DNA from: a virus
DNA: 55,141 nt
Reading direction: 5' to 3' (one strand)
Virus record (IMG/VR): IMGVR_UViG_3300021092_000054
Coordinates: 1 to 55,141 of that record
Position 1 is the stretch's first letter. Each line of letters starts with the position of its first letter. Under the pieces are notes generated by a model that saw nothing but the letters and a program-made list of their open reading frames with translations, had not been told where the DNA came from and searched no databases. Shown in pieces: positions 30,338 through 39,745 of this stretch. Position numbers and translations under genes: made by a program.

Positions 30338-31503
30338 TATATTCGATATATGCTGAAAAAGATGCAACAATTTATGAAAAAACCGAATCAAAAAATTCAG
30401 GTCTTGATTCATTATTAGAATTATCCCATGAATTAGTTGGAACTGCATCCAAATACAATAGTAGAATACTAATAAAATTTGATATTAGTGAAATTGAAGA
30501 AAAAATAAATGCAGGTAAAATATCAAATAATGCAAAATACTATTTATCATTGAGAACAGCAGATGTAAGAGAAATACCACAAGAATATGATGTTTATGCA
30601 TATCCCGTAAGTTCTTCATGGACAAATGGAACTGGTAGATTTTTTAATAATCCATTTTCAACAGACGGTGTTTCTTGGAAATATAGAACTTCAAAAACTG
30701 TTGGAACAGAATGGGATGTACCGCCTGCAACATCCTCATTGGAATGGGATAGTATTTCACAAACATGGGTTGATGCTGCCATATTATTTGGTTCAAATTT
30801 ATCTGCAAATGTTACGTCATCATATTTCTCAAAAGAAGGTGGAGGAACATGGTGGGATTATGATAATATTGAATGCACACAATCATTTTCTTTTCAGACA
30901 AGTGATTTGTATATGGATGTTACACAGATAGTAAAAAAATGGGTTACTGGTTCTGGTAGATTTGAAAATGATGGTTTTATACTTAAATTTAGTAATGATA
31001 TTGAAAGTTCATTAGATACATTAAACAGTTTGAAATTTTTTGGAACAGATAGTAATACAATATATGTTCCAAGATTGCATGTTATTTGGAATGATTCTGT
31101 TTTTATTACTGGAAGTTTGAGTCCAATAACTGATAGTAATATGAATATAAATTTGAAATTAAAAAAGTTTTATTCACAAGATGAAAAAGCAAAAGTAAAA
31201 ATTTATGCAAATACAAAATATCCACAAAAAAATTATACAACTCAATCGTATCATACTGTAAATTATTATCTACCATCATCATCTTATTATGAAATTAGAG
31301 ATGCACATACGGATGAAATAATACTACCATTTAATTACACTGGTTCAAAAATTAGTTGTGATGGAACAAGTAGTTACTTTAATGTTTGGATGAATGCATT
31401 TCAACCAGAAAGATTTTATCGTATAGTTTTGAAAGTAGAAACAGATGGTGGTGATAATGTCCAAATTTTTGATAACAATTATTACTTTAAGGTTACACGA
31501 TAA
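30334..31503 (+). CDS. Baseplate/tail protein with DNRLRE-like beta-sandwich
   Basis: A 389-residue, beta-rich protein. The N-terminal domain has AEKDATIYEKTESKN, then SRILIKFDIS, and later VYAYPVSSSWTNGTG, the pattern of DNRLRE-type (disaggregatase-related) carbohydrate-binding beta-sandwiches. The C-terminal 130 residues are further strands with NYYLPSSSYYEIRDAHTDE. It is coupled to gp6 by overlap, so it is most likely a wedge component, perhaps the place where fibres attach or a glycan-contact protein. Domain recognition is moderate. Confidence 0.55.
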   Translation: MIYSIYAEKDATIYEKTESKNSGLDSLLELSHELVGTASKYNSRILIKFDISEIEEKINAGKISNNAKYYLSLRTADVREIPQEYDVYAYPVSSSWTNGTGRFFNNPFSTDGVSWKYRTSKTVGTEWDVPPATSSLEWDSISQTWVDAAILFGSNLSANVTSSYFSKEGGGTWWDYDNIECTQSFSFQTSDLYMDVTQIVKKWVTGSGRFENDGFILKFSNDIESSLDTLNSLKFFGTDSNTIYVPRLHVIWNDSVFITGSLSPITDSNMNINLKLKKFYSQDEKAKVKIYANTKYPQKNYTTQSYHTVNYYLPSSSYYEIRDAHTDEIILPFNYTGSKISCDGTSSYFNVWMNAFQPERFYRIVLKVETDGGDNVQIFDNNYYFKVTR

Positions 31504-31505
31504 CT

Positions 31506-32576
31506 ATGTATTCATCACCTACTCCACCGCCGCCTCCTGTTGTTCCACCGGCTCCACCAGCGCCTCCTGGTGTTCCACCGGCTCCACCAGCGCCACCACC
31601 TCCTTTCCTTACTCCAGGTGGTAGACTCGGTAGTGATATGATAAATATGCTAAAAAGAGATCAGTTAAATGGCCGTATAATAAGTTATGTTCCACAAAGT
31701 GAAATTCAAAACTTTGGATCTATAGAAGTTGCTGTTCTTGACGGTAGATATGTTCGTAGTGATTTTACACGAATAATAGATACAAAATTTAAGTCATTAC
31801 CAGACGCAATTAGCGCTGAACAAAGTGTATTTAATAAAATATCAAGTATACAAAACAGAGCTTTATTACCAGGTGAATTTGAAAAAATAACAGGAAAACC
31901 ATTACCAGCTGGATTAAATGATCAACAAATTCGTGAATTGGCAAAAAAAGAATTTTTAACAAAAGTAAATAACTTAACAAATGCAGGTGATAATACAATA
32001 GGTGGTTTGCAAGTTAGAATTTCCGAACTTGAATCTGAAAACGCTAGAAAAGACTCTATTATTAGTGATCAATTACAAACCATTTCTAATTTTGATGATG
32101 TTCTTTCATCCGTTAGTGCAGAGAGGGCAAATGCTTTAACAACTGCAGAAAAACAAAGAGAAGCAAAAGTTTCACTACAACAACAGGCAGATGAAACACT
32201 TTTCAGAACCGAATTGGAAGTTATTAAACAAAGAGAAGAATCTGCAAAAGCTGCTGAAGAATTAAAAGAAGCATTACTTGATGTTGCAGACCAAAGAGAC
32301 GAAATCACTAATATTCAATCCGATGTTGCAACTACACAGGCGGTTGTTACTGGTCTAGCAAGTGATGTAAAAGATATAAGTGTTGATAATACAAGACAAG
32401 ATGGAGAAATTAGAGATGCACAAGATACAGCAGATGATGCGATTGATCAATCAAATTCTGCTAGAAATGATGCTAATGCTTCAACCTTCAAAATAAATGA
32501 GGCAAATAGAAAGGCGGCATCTGTATTGTCTACTGATACTGCTGAACAGGCAATTGATAAGATATTCCCAATTTAA
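31506..32576 (+). CDS. Pro-rich, coiled-coil structural protein
   Basis: A 356-residue protein. Residues 4-34 are almost all Pro and Ala (PPPPPVVPPAPPAPPG style), probably an extended polyproline arm. Residues 40-170 form a small mixed domain, and residues 170-300 a long coiled coil (QTISNFDDVLSSVSAER, TTAEKQREAKVSLQQQAD), ending in an Asp/Ala-rich region. This suggests a fibrous connector of the baseplate. The DNA for the polyproline arm is the reverse complement of the Gly-repeat DNA in the GH19 gene. Confidence 0.6.
   Translation: MYSSPTPPPPPVVPPAPPAPPGVPPAPPAPPPPFLTPGGRLGSDMINMLKRDQLNGRIISYVPQSEIQNFGSIEVAVLDGRYVRSDFTRIIDTKFKSLPDAISAEQSVFNKISSIQNRALLPGEFEKITGKPLPAGLNDQQIRELAKKEFLTKVNNLTNAGDNTIGGLQVRISELESENARKDSIISDQLQTISNFDDVLSSVSAERANALTTAEKQREAKVSLQQQADETLFRTELEVIKQREESAKAAEELKEALLDVADQRDEITNIQSDVATTQAVVTGLASDVKDISVDNTRQDGEIRDAQDTADDAIDQSNSARNDANASTFKINEANRKAASVLSTDTAEQAIDKIFPI
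31541..31594 (+). repeat. Pro/Ala-coding direct repeat
   Basis: Two copies of a 23-base unit (31542-31564 and 31572-31594) with a short insert between. The DNA is GC-rich; 24 bases (31544-31567) are an exact reverse complement of the GH19 gene repeat. Confidence 0.85.
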
Positions 32577-32590
32577 CAACGGATGGTTTA

Positions 32591-35500
32591 GTGACAAATT
32601 TTAGTTACAAAAATATAGACGATATTTTATTAGCAAAAGGTCCAATTCGAGGAACCAGATTTACACCAATTAGATTAAAAAGAAAATTGGTTGTTCCTGT
32701 TTTGGATGCACCAACAACTCAATTTTTTGAATATCCTGATGCCAGTTTAGAACTTCATGCATTTTTACCAACAACTGCATATGTTGATGGTGCATCGTTA
32801 TATGATATACCTTTTACAACAAAAACTGTAAATGAACAAGTTACAATTGATGGTGTATCAACAACCGTAGAAAGAAAATATGTTGTATTGGATGTTCATA
32901 GACATATCCATGAGTTTTTGAAATTACCAGTTGGTGAATATAAATTTGTTTACAACTTTTTTAGAAATTTGGTTGGAGATCCATCAACTGATGCTTATAG
33001 ATTATTTATATCCGATTTGTCTGCAGATCGTAGAGAAGTTAGACTTTCCTTAAAATACGCTGCAAATCAAGAAGCAATTAAAAGATTAAGTGATTTTGTT
33101 TTAACATATCTATCATCAACAACATATTTGCCACCGATAGTATTAAACTTTGGTGAAAATTTAATAGTAGATGTAATAAACATTACAACTGATGGTGATG
33201 ATACATATTTTTATGCAAAATTATATGAGCCATTACCAGCAGATGTTGATGTTTATTACGAATGTTGGTTAGGTAGTCAGATACTTAAACCTTGGATAGA
33301 AAATGTATCAGTTCGTAGAGAAGAAGGTGTTGGTAAAATACCATATATTAGTGGACCTAATTTTGAAGTTGATTATGATTATTGGCTATCAACTGAAACT
33401 GATTACAAATCTTGGAATGATTTATTATCCACAAATGTTCAAACATCACAAGAATTATTAAATAGATATGTATTTGATTACGGAAGTAATGTAAAATTAA
33501 ATGTAGATTTTCGTGAGTTTAAGAACTTTATATTTTATTCTTCTGCTGCTGATAGACTTGCAAATTTCTTTTTCAAATTGGGTTTAATAGAAAATTACAA
33601 CACACAACTTGTTTTATTATCTACATATACGGGTTCCGTTGATGCTAATGTTATTAAAGTTACAAATTTAAGGGATAAGGTAATTGGTGGTTTTGATGAA
33701 TTTGAAAAATGGATGTATTACGAAACCACCGGTAGTAATTATTACACATCACAACTATCATCAACAATTACACCATTTCCAAAATATGAATTGGATATAA
33801 CTGCAAGTAATTACAATATAGCAACAAAAGAGGGTAAATTTGGTTTATATTCAACATTATCTGCCGAAGGACAAAATTGGTATGATAACTTATATGAGTC
33901 TGCGAGTAACTATGATTTAAAAAATTACAACTCTCTCAATAAAGCAATACCAGAATTTTTAAGAGATGACGAAGATAACGATGAATTTACAGTTTTTGTA
34001 AATATGATTGGACAACATTTTGATATAATATATTTGTATACCGACCATATTTTGAAAAAAAATCAAAGAAAAGAAAATCCAAAAGACGGATTATCACAAG
34101 ATTTAATATATGAAACTGCAAAAAATTTAGGTTGGACATTATCACATGGAACACAAGCAAAAGACCTTTGGGAATATGCACTTGGTTTAAGTGGTAGTGG
34201 CGAACCAATTTGGTCTGGAAAAGTAACTACAAACAAATACCTTGCAAAAACAGAAGAAGAAAGAACAAAAGAAGTTTGGCGTAGAATACTAAATAATTTA
34301 CCATATATTTACAAAACAAAAGGAACTGCAAGAGGAATACGGGCATTACTTGCTGCTTATGGCATACCAAAAACTCTTTTAAGTATAAGAGAATACGGTG
34401 GTCCAGATAATGCCGATTTCGGTGAAACACCAAGAACAGAATTTGAAAAACAAACTTATTATCTAAATTTTTCAGGAAGTTATCCGCTACCAACAACAAA
34501 TCGTTATGTTGAAGTTCCGTGGGAACAAATTAACAATGAAGATGGCAATTGGCAATATCCAGATACATTAACATTTCGTTGGAAAATGGAACCAAACAAA
34601 ATGTATAAATATGATTTGGATCCAATACAAACTGTATTGCAAAAACAAAGTGGTAGTCGAGTGGATTGGTTTGTTACTGCAAATAAAAATGGAACTGATA
34701 TTGAAAAAGGAAGTTTAACTTTTTATTTAGGAAATGGTAGTAGTTACAAAAGTGCATCAATAAACGATGATTATTTCTATGATGATGTTCCATTAAATTT
34801 AATGATTAAAAGAAGATATACAAATGATAATTCTTCTTCAAATCAAATTTATGATTTTATAGTTAAAACTGAAAAATACGGAAAAGTTGTAATAGAAAGG
34901 TCTGCTAGTATATCCGTAACTGGAAGCACCGAATCAAATTACAATCGTGCATGGGTATCAAGTGGACAATTATACATTGGTTCTGGATCAAATACACAAA
35001 CAAATAATATACTTTCAGGTTCAATTTTTGAATTGAGATATTGGGCAAAACAATTAAATGAAACTTCTTTCAATAACCATGTGTTATCTGCTCGTGCTTA
35101 CAATGGTAATACACCAACATCCTCTTTCTATGATTTACAGGCACAATGGAAATTTTGGCAAAAATTTGATGTTGCAGTTACAACAAGTATACAAAGTTCA
35201 CATCCAGACCAAACAAAAAATACATTTTATAGTTCTTCAAAAAATGCTTATTTTTATGGATTTGATTCCGGTGCATTTGAAAGTTTTGTTGAAACATATA
35301 ATATGGAAATTGTAACTGCAGGAAATAACACACCGTTTACAGAAAAAATCCGAATTGACTCCGCATCATTACTTGCTCCATTAAAAGTTGATGAATCATT
35401 TGCCGTTTCAAATTTTGATAAATTTTCTATTGATACAAATAAATTGATGGTTGCATTTTCACCAAACCATATAATAAATGAAGACATATATGAGGCATTA

Positions 35501-36589
35501 GGATATACAACACTTGATGATTATTTTGGTGAATACTCTGCTGTAAATTCCGATGAATATGTAAACTTAAAACATTTTGCAAGAGAATACTGGAAAAAAT
35601 ATCCAAACAAAAATGATTTTACTGCATATATTCGTTTAATTGCAAAATTTGATTTTAGTGTATTTGATCAAATTCGTCAAACATTACCATTAAGAACAAA
35701 TGAAATTTTAGGTGTGGTTGTAGAACCAAATGTTCTTGAACGCTCAAAAGTAAAAGTAAATAGAGATTTTTCTGCTGAAAATGTAAATGTAGTTGATACT
35801 AATGTTTTGGATAAGGCACCAAAACCGGCAGTATCTATTTCAAGAAAAAAATCAACTTTATTGATTGGATTTGAAGAAAACTTTGGAAGTAACATTGCAA
35901 ATGTTGAAGGTGAATATGATGTTGAAACTAATTTTAGTGTTGTAGTTGATGATATTGAAGGTGATAGAGATATAAAAGCTGAAGTAAAACCTAAAATACA
36001 ATTTAGAAAAAAGGCAAAAATTACTCCAAAATTCAAAAAAATTGAAAGTCAATATAAACCAACTATTAAAACAAAAATACAATCAACATTTAAGTCAATA
36101 CTACCAAGTATTAGTTCACTTGAAACTACATTGATTGCAAAATCATCAAAGATAAGTGTTCAATCAAATATGTTTTATTCTCCAACTGGAATATTATCCA
36201 TTATTCCATTGCGTTCAAATAGAATAGATTTTGAAAATTTAACTTCAATTGGGTATAATGCTAAAGAAAGAAAAACTGCTTACTATCAACAAATAGATAG
36301 ATACAGAGATGATAGTTATTATCAAAAATTTGATCCAAGATATGCAACCATATTAAGTTACAATATGGAAGCACCAACATCTTATGAAAAAATATCAACA
36401 GATTATCGTAAATCTGAAAATTTACCAACTGGTATAAAAAATCATAGATTTATTGGAACAAAACTTCGTGGAAAAAATAATGAAGCAATAAACCAAGATT
36501 GTATACCTGCAGTAACGCCAGACGGTGGACCGGTTGTTGTTGTAATTACATCAAATCTTGATACTGACATTGAATATAATATACAATAA
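32591..36589 (+). CDS. Large baseplate wedge protein (gp7-like position)
   Basis: A 1332-residue protein starting with GTG at 32591. It is beta-rich, with a region near residues 620-850 that looks like a concanavalin/LamG-type jelly roll (EFEKQTYYLNFSGSY, LTFRWKME, IYIGSGSNT-like strands, IFELRYWAKQLNE). The stretch FLRDDEDNDEFTVFVNMIGQHFDIIYLYTD near residue 455 (given in parts) resembles a segment in phage tail proteins of the gp7/tail-connector kind. The last 200 residues are Lys-rich strands. Large size and place after gp6 suggest the outer wedge, like T4 gp7, but direct homology is not visible. Confidence 0.6.
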   Translation: MTNFSYKNIDDILLAKGPIRGTRFTPIRLKRKLVVPVLDAPTTQFFEYPDASLELHAFLPTTAYVDGASLYDIPFTTKTVNEQVTIDGVSTTVERKYVVLDVHRHIHEFLKLPVGEYKFVYNFFRNLVGDPSTDAYRLFISDLSADRREVRLSLKYAANQEAIKRLSDFVLTYLSSTTYLPPIVLNFGENLIVDVINITTDGDDTYFYAKLYEPLPADVDVYYECWLGSQILKPWIENVSVRREEGVGKIPYISGPNFEVDYDYWLSTETDYKSWNDLLSTNVQTSQELLNRYVFDYGSNVKLNVDFREFKNFIFYSSAADRLANFFFKLGLIENYNTQLVLLSTYTGSVDANVIKVTNLRDKVIGGFDEFEKWMYYETTGSNYYTSQLSSTITPFPKYELDITASNYNIATKEGKFGLYSTLSAEGQNWYDNLYESASNYDLKNYNSLNKAIPEFLRDDEDNDEFTVFVNMIGQHFDIIYLYTDHILKKNQRKENPKDGLSQDLIYETAKNLGWTLSHGTQAKDLWEYALGLSGSGEPIWSGKVTTNKYLAKTEEERTKEVWRRILNNLPYIYKTKGTARGIRALLAAYGIPKTLLSIREYGGPDNADFGETPRTEFEKQTYYLNFSGSYPLPTTNRYVEVPWEQINNEDGNWQYPDTLTFRWKMEPNKMYKYDLDPIQTVLQKQSGSRVDWFVTANKNGTDIEKGSLTFYLGNGSSYKSASINDDYFYDDVPLNLMIKRRYTNDNSSSNQIYDFIVKTEKYGKVVIERSASISVTGSTESNYNRAWVSSGQLYIGSGSNTQTNNILSGSIFELRYWAKQLNETSFNNHVLSARAYNGNTPTSSFYDLQAQWKFWQKFDVAVTTSIQSSHPDQTKNTFYSSSKNAYFYGFDSGAFESFVETYNMEIVTAGNNTPFTEKIRIDSASLLAPLKVDESFAVSNFDKFSIDTNKLMVAFSPNHIINEDIYEALGYTTLDDYFGEYSAVNSDEYVNLKHFAREYWKKYPNKNDFTAYIRLIAKFDFSVFDQIRQTLPLRTNEILGVVVEPNVLERSKVKVNRDFSAENVNVVDTNVLDKAPKPAVSISRKKSTLLIGFEENFGSNIANVEGEYDVETNFSVVVDDIEGDRDIKAEVKPKIQFRKKAKITPKFKKIESQYKPTIKTKIQSTFKSILPSISSLETTLIAKSSKISVQSNMFYSPTGILSIIPLRSNRIDFENLTSIGYNAKERKTAYYQQIDRYRDDSYYQKFDPRYATILSYNMEAPTSYEKISTDYRKSENLPTGIKNHRFIGTKLRGKNNEAINQDCIPAVTPDGGPVVVVITSNLDTDIEYNIQ

Positions 36590-36630
36590 TTAAAAATAAC
36601 AATTATTTGTGGTAAATTATTTTACAACCA

Positions 36631-36638
36631 TATTTATA
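36631..36638 (+). promoter_or_regulatory. Candidate late promoter box before gene 36719
   Basis: TATTTATA in the 129-base gap between 36589 and 36719, the longest gap in the structural block. The gap also has a weak TACCC/GGGTA hairpin at about 36648-36669. The AAAGGAG ribosome site lies at about 36705-36711. Confidence 0.35.
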
Positions 36639-36718
36639 TTGGAAATCTACCCACTATTTGTTTTGGGTATCAATAAAATGTATTTTAATATACTAATTAA
36701 AAATAAAGGAGTATTAAC

Positions 36719-37438
36719 ATGGGTTATTTGAGCAATAGTGGCACAATCACCGTAGATGCAATTCTTACGAAAAAAGGTAGAGAGTTACTTGCTAAAGGTC
36801 AAGGTAGTTTTAACATTACACAATTTGCACTTTCTGATGATGAAGTAGATTATGATTTATGGAACCCACAACATGGACTTGGTTCCGATTACTTTGGTAT
36901 AGTAATTGAAAACATGCCAGTTACTGAAGCTGTTCCAGATGAAACACAATCAATGAAATATAAATTGATTACACTTCCTCCAGGAACAAAAGCAATTCCA
37001 TATCTTGAAGAAAAAAATGGACAAACATCCGTATCAGTATACAGTCAAGGTTATTTGGGAAATAATGCTGCAACTTTTCCTGTTACTAAACTAGTGGAAA
37101 TTGGAACATTCCAATACACAGGTACACAAAGTAATACAAGAATGGATGCAGAAGCTCAAACATATACTCTTACTATTTTAGATTCAACTTATATTATGTT
37201 TGACACAACGATCCCATTGAATACAAACAAGCAACCAAGTATGTCAGGTAATTCAATGACATATTCTGGAGTTGGTGATGTTTTGACTAATGGTCAAAGA
37301 TATGTAAACTTTACAGTTAGAGGTAAAGACGTTCCAACTGTTCCGGGTGGAGTAGAAACTACAAAATCTACAAAAATTATTATTACTAATGAAAAGTATG
37401 GCTCAAGATTAGTTTTACCGGTATCATTTACATACTAA
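36719..37438 (+). CDS. Conserved structural protein
   Basis: A 239-residue, beta-rich protein. The N-terminus, MGYLSNSGTITVDAILTKKGRELLAKGQ then FNITQFALSDDEVDY (written in parts), is a phrase I recall from unassigned structural proteins of marine and Bacteroidetes myoviruses. The C-terminus is an Ig-like run of strands ending LVLPVSFTY. AAAGGAG is well placed before the ATG. A separate promoter-bearing gap upstream suggests it is made in large amounts. Likely an outer baseplate or fibre-attachment subunit that precedes the family of paralogous appendage proteins. Confidence 0.65.
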   Translation: MGYLSNSGTITVDAILTKKGRELLAKGQGSFNITQFALSDDEVDYDLWNPQHGLGSDYFGIVIENMPVTEAVPDETQSMKYKLITLPPGTKAIPYLEEKNGQTSVSVYSQGYLGNNAATFPVTKLVEIGTFQYTGTQSNTRMDAEAQTYTLTILDSTYIMFDTTIPLNTNKQPSMSGNSMTYSGVGDVLTNGQRYVNFTVRGKDVPTVPGGVETTKSTKIIITNEKYGSRLVLPVSFTY

Positions 37439-37476
37439 TTTTAGTAAGTTTTTTTAATAAAAGATAGGAATTTAAC

Positions 37477-38649
37477 ATGAGTAGCTTAATCTATAAGCCA
37501 TTAGAATTTACTGTAGCACCAAATGGTAGAGCAGAAGTAATTACAACACCATTCATTCGTGGTATGTGGGATGATACTACAAGTGAACTTATGACATTTT
37601 TTACAAGTTCATTACAAACCACTGCTTCTCAAGAATACTATTATGAAATTTGGAGTTCTTCTTCTTTGAGTTGCGAAAACAAAGAAAAAGTTTTTTCCGT
37701 TGCATATGGTCATGTAAGTGGTTCTGGCTCACAATATAATAATGCAAACGTAGAAAATACTTCTGGCGATACACCATCAAAATCGATATACAACCAATTC
37801 AAACAAATGTGTCTTGATGGAGATGAAGGTGGTTTGAAATTGTCAGGATCATCATTCCCAATGACACATTTTTATGTTGTATCACTCAATCGTGATAAAT
37901 TTGGTGATAAATTGGATCCAGGTAATTTTGAATTAAACTTGGTAGAATTAAGTGGAAGTGGTATTCCAAATAATGATTTTACTGGAAGTAAAGTTGTTCC
38001 CTCCGGATCAAATCCAAAAATGATTTCTTTAATAGATGATTCTGGCGATATTAACAATAGTGCTGTAGACGAAAGCGGTATTGCAACATCTGTTCCAAGA
38101 TATATTGTTAGTGGTAGTTTGTCAAATGGTATTCATAATACATCCGCACCACATCAATACGGTATTGTTTATCCAAGTTTGGGTATAATGTTATTGGATG
38201 CCGATAAACTAAACCTTTCAGCATCATTTAATTCAGTAACAGGTAGTAATGTAAACGGTGATAATTCATATAAATTATTTACAGCCATAAGTGGTGCTGC
38301 TTCTTTACAATCAACTGGATTTAATGCTCGTTCAATTGACGTAAAAAATGAGTCACATTTTTATGTAAGAGTAAAAACAGAAACAAATGGTTATGGATCT
38401 AATAATCCAACTTTTGTTTTACCGCCAAATACTGTTGATGCTGAAACAGGAATATCTGCAACAGGATTGATAAAATATAGTGACTGGAGGGCAAAGGCAT
38501 CCGGTGTTTCTGGAAAACCAACCGTTTACATAACATCAATTGGTTTGTATGATAAAGACTTCAACCTATTGGCTGTTGCTAAAATGAGTAAACCGGTAAG
38601 ACATGATATAAATGAAGAATTATCAATAACTGTAAAATTAGAGTATTAA
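37477..38649 (+). CDS. Appendage paralogue 1
   Basis: A 390-residue protein made almost only of the family domain that recurs five times between here and 46872. Its marks, in order, are TTASQEYYYEIW, VAYGHVSGSGS, SIYNQFKQM, VVSLNRDKFGDKLDPGNFEL, ISLIDDSGD, IVSGSLSNGIHN, IVYPSLGIMLLDADKL, ISGAA, HFYVRVK, NNPTF and the C-terminal YITSIGLYD...LLAVAKMSKP. It is rich in Gly, Ser and Asn. No enzyme motif. Repeated, non-identical copies beside baseplate genes suggest a ring of related fibres or wedge parts. Function is inferred. Confidence 0.7.
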   Translation: MSSLIYKPLEFTVAPNGRAEVITTPFIRGMWDDTTSELMTFFTSSLQTTASQEYYYEIWSSSSLSCENKEKVFSVAYGHVSGSGSQYNNANVENTSGDTPSKSIYNQFKQMCLDGDEGGLKLSGSSFPMTHFYVVSLNRDKFGDKLDPGNFELNLVELSGSGIPNNDFTGSKVVPSGSNPKMISLIDDSGDINNSAVDESGIATSVPRYIVSGSLSNGIHNTSAPHQYGIVYPSLGIMLLDADKLNLSASFNSVTGSNVNGDNSYKLFTAISGAASLQSTGFNARSIDVKNESHFYVRVKTETNGYGSNNPTFVLPPNTVDAETGISATGLIKYSDWRAKASGVSGKPTVYITSIGLYDKDFNLLAVAKMSKPVRHDINEELSITVKLEY

Positions 38650-38651
38650 AT

Positions 38652-39737
38652 ATGGACTCATTATCATTTAAGAAATTTACAAACGATGCACTTTCAACAT
38701 CGCAACGTGAAGTAGTTACGGCACCATTGTGGTCTGAAGAACAAAGTAAATTATCAACTGTATTTACAAGTTCCGCACAATCTGATAATGAAAAACGATA
38801 TTATTATGAAATTTTTAATAGTCAATCAAATACAATAGGTGCAGAATCACAATTTAGTATTGCGTATGGCGATGTTATGGGCAGTGGTTCATCAACAGGT
38901 TCTTATGGATTTGATACATTAGATTATCCAACAAAGGCGATATATTCTCAATATAGACAATTATTGCTTACCAATCAAAATTTATTTAAGTTTGAAAATG
39001 ATGAAACATCTGAATATGTTTATATTGTTAATGTAAACCGTGCTCGTTTCAAAGATAGAATGGACACTAATACTTGGCAATTAAACTTAATGCATATAAA
39101 TGGAACTGGTAGTGCTCTTCTCGGTCAAGTTGTTGTTTCATCATCAAATAAAATGATTTCATTGATAGATGATTCTGGACAATCAACTACCGAATCTGCA
39201 ACATTAGGTGGTAGAGTACATTATGTTAGAAGTGGATCATTAGTAAATGGTATTTATACTGCAGATACAACTCCGTGGGGATTGTTTTATCCAGACTATG
39301 GTGTAATTGTTTTGAACGGAAAGGCATTAGATGCATCTTCTTCATTTTCAACTGCAAGATCTGTTGCTGGTAGTGGTAGTCAATTTGGTGGTGGTGCAGA
39401 TAATATATTTAGATTTTGGACATCAATAAGTGGTGCTATGTCATACGATCCAAATAGTGGATCATTTCAAGGTGCTACCAGTGAAGTAATTGCATCAACC
39501 TATTACTATGCTAGACTATTAAATAATGAATTTAACTATACAGGAAATCCAAGTTTTTATTCTGGTAGTAGAAATGAATTAAAATGGCCAGGTATGTATA
39601 ATGATCCAAGAGTATATTTAACTACTGTTGGTTTATATGATGACAATTATCAATTATTGGCTGTTGCTAAATTAAATGAGGCGGTTGCAAAAACATTTGA
39701 CAAAGAAATTGTTATTAAAGTAAAACTTGATTATTAA
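38652..39737 (+). CDS. Appendage paralogue 2
   Basis: A 361-residue paralogue of the preceding protein and the shortest full copy. The marks are kept: SDNEKRYYYEIF, IAYGDVMGSGS, AIYSQYRQLL, VNVNRARFKDRMDTNTWQL, ISLIDDSGQ, VRSGSLVNGIY, LFYPDYGVIVLNGKAL, ISGAM, YYYARLL, GNPSF and YLTTVGLYD...LLAVAKLNE. The usual DPGNF has become DTNTW. It begins two bases after paralogue 1 and is probably translated from the same message. Confidence 0.7.
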   Translation: MDSLSFKKFTNDALSTSQREVVTAPLWSEEQSKLSTVFTSSAQSDNEKRYYYEIFNSQSNTIGAESQFSIAYGDVMGSGSSTGSYGFDTLDYPTKAIYSQYRQLLLTNQNLFKFENDETSEYVYIVNVNRARFKDRMDTNTWQLNLMHINGTGSALLGQVVVSSSNKMISLIDDSGQSTTESATLGGRVHYVRSGSLVNGIYTADTTPWGLFYPDYGVIVLNGKALDASSSFSTARSVAGSGSQFGGGADNIFRFWTSISGAMSYDPNSGSFQGATSEVIASTYYYARLLNNEFNYTGNPSFYSGSRNELKWPGMYNDPRVYLTTVGLYDDNYQLLAVAKLNEAVAKTFDKEIVIKVKLDY

Positions 39738-39745
39738 GGCGATAT

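Noticed and set aside
36648-36669. TACCC/GGGTA hairpin as a terminator after the large wedge gene
   Set aside because: Only five base pairs with a long loop and no U-run; too weak to call, so it is mentioned only as part of the gap.
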